Assembly (NCBI GenBank): GCA_964409675.1
Contig: CAYPEF010000063.1
Location: 1 to 13,029 of the forward strand
Origin: CAYMDD01 sp964409675
GTDB lineage: Bacteria; Pseudomonadota; Alphaproteobacteria; Rickettsiales; SXRF01
Length of the DNA stretch: 13,029 bases
Direction of reading: 5' to 3'
Within the stretch, counting starts at the first letter, position 1, and each line of letters begins with the position of its first letter. Under the pieces are notes generated by a model that was given only the letters and a program-made list of their open reading frames with translations, searched no databases and was not told where the DNA came from. The position numbers were made by a program, and so were the translations under genes. Positions 12,599 to 13,029 of this stretch are shown here, in pieces.

Positions 12599-13029
12599 AT
12601 GAGCATTATTGAAAAAAAGATCGCTGAACTGAATATTATTTTACCCTCTGCCGTTGCTCCGGCTGCTAATTATGTGCCTTACATTCTCTCCGGTAAACAG
12701 GTGGTGATATCTGGACAATTGCCTGTAAAAGAAGGAAAGTTTATCTATCCTGGCAAGCTTGGCGCGGAGGTGGCCATTGAACAGGGGCAAGAGGCGGCGC
12801 GGCTGTGCGGGTTGAACCTGCTGGCCCAGTTGAAGGCTGCCTGCGGCGGCGATCTGGACCGGGTGAAGCAATGCGTACGCCTGGGCGTGTTCGTGGCCTC
12901 CGCCCCCGGGTTTACCGATCAGCCGAAAGTCGCTAACGGCGTATCCGACCTGATGGTGCAGGTGCTGGGGGAAAAAGGAAAGCATGCCCGCGCTGCTGTA
13001 GGGGTGGCCGAACTGCCGTTCGGGGTGGC
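12599..13029 (+). CDS. RidA/YjgF/UK114 family protein, 3' end cut by window
   Basis: The first 143 codons of a gene that runs off the right edge; family members of this longer subtype are about 150 residues, so little is missing. It begins MSIIEKKIAELNIILPSAVA and contains NYVPYILSGKQVVISGQLPV, QGQEAARLCGLNLLAQLKAACG, CVRLGVFVASAPGFTDQPKVANGVSDLM and GKHARAAVGVAELPFGV. This matches the RidA superfamily branch typified by many alphaproteobacterial proteins (YjgF_YER057c_UK114). Classical RidA hydrolyses reactive enamines/imines such as 2-aminoacrylate; the key arginine position corresponds to the HARAAVG segment. Whether this subtype is an imine deaminase is uncertain. ATG 12599 is preceded by GGGGGTG at a suitable distance. 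It is divergent from the VirB2-like gene. Confidence 0.9.
   Translation, partial: MSIIEKKIAELNIILPSAVAPAANYVPYILSGKQVVISGQLPVKEGKFIYPGKLGAEVAIEQGQEAARLCGLNLLAQLKAACGGDLDRVKQCVRLGVFVASAPGFTDQPKVANGVSDLMVQVLGEKGKHARAAVGVAELPFGV

Overview
This window looks like part of an alphaproteobacterial chromosome. The evidence is gene content and style: a MreC/MreD/PBP2 cell-shape block, a proteobacterial glutathione synthetase, a DivJ/PleC-like histidine kinase, a VirB2/TrbC-type pilin, a RidA-family protein, and alphaproteobacterial-style prepilins of the GFTLIELSIVLVIIGLIIGG type. Two palindromic elements of about 80 bp, one lying in frame inside a gene, recall the Rickettsia palindromic elements. That hints at the Rickettsiales/Holosporales/Micavibrio side of the class, but the sequence alone does not fix the order.

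Layout. Positions 1-224 hold the 3' end of a plus-strand EF-hand protein. From 277 to 7683 everything lies on the minus strand. Read in the direction of transcription it is: sensor histidine kinase (7683-5983, ending in an intrinsic terminator), trmJ-like RNA methyltransferase (5875-5099), DUF486 membrane protein (5084-4731), mreC (4609-3773), a cysteine-rich type IV prepilin (3636-2692), mreD (2608-2075) and mrdA/PBP2 (2073-277). The kinase is divergent from gshB (7894-8829, plus). After gshB come a palindromic repeat and a strong terminator. Then follow two tandem paralogous prepilin genes on the minus strand (10917-10093 and 9904-9083), a plus-strand short-chain dehydrogenase (11225-11995), a convergent minus-strand VirB2-like pilin (12358-12014), and a plus-strand RidA-family gene cut by the window end (12599-13029).

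How the genes work together. MreC, MreD and PBP2 are parts of the elongasome that builds lateral peptidoglycan. Here their operon is split by a prepilin gene, and neither mreB nor rodA is adjacent. The three prepilins share an N-terminal helix, a central DG(N)-type loop, a K(V/M)D(D/N)GxPxTG motif and a C-terminal cysteine pair, so they form one family. No prepilin peptidase, ATPase or secretin gene is visible, so assembly machinery must lie elsewhere. The VirB2-like gene is also alone, without other type IV secretion genes in view.

The most interesting points are the in-frame palindromic element inside trmJ with a sister copy downstream of gshB, the prepilin gene inside the mreC-mreD block, and a perfect 14-bp inverted repeat overlapping the likely promoter of one prepilin gene. 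I found no rRNA, tRNA, CRISPR array or transposase.
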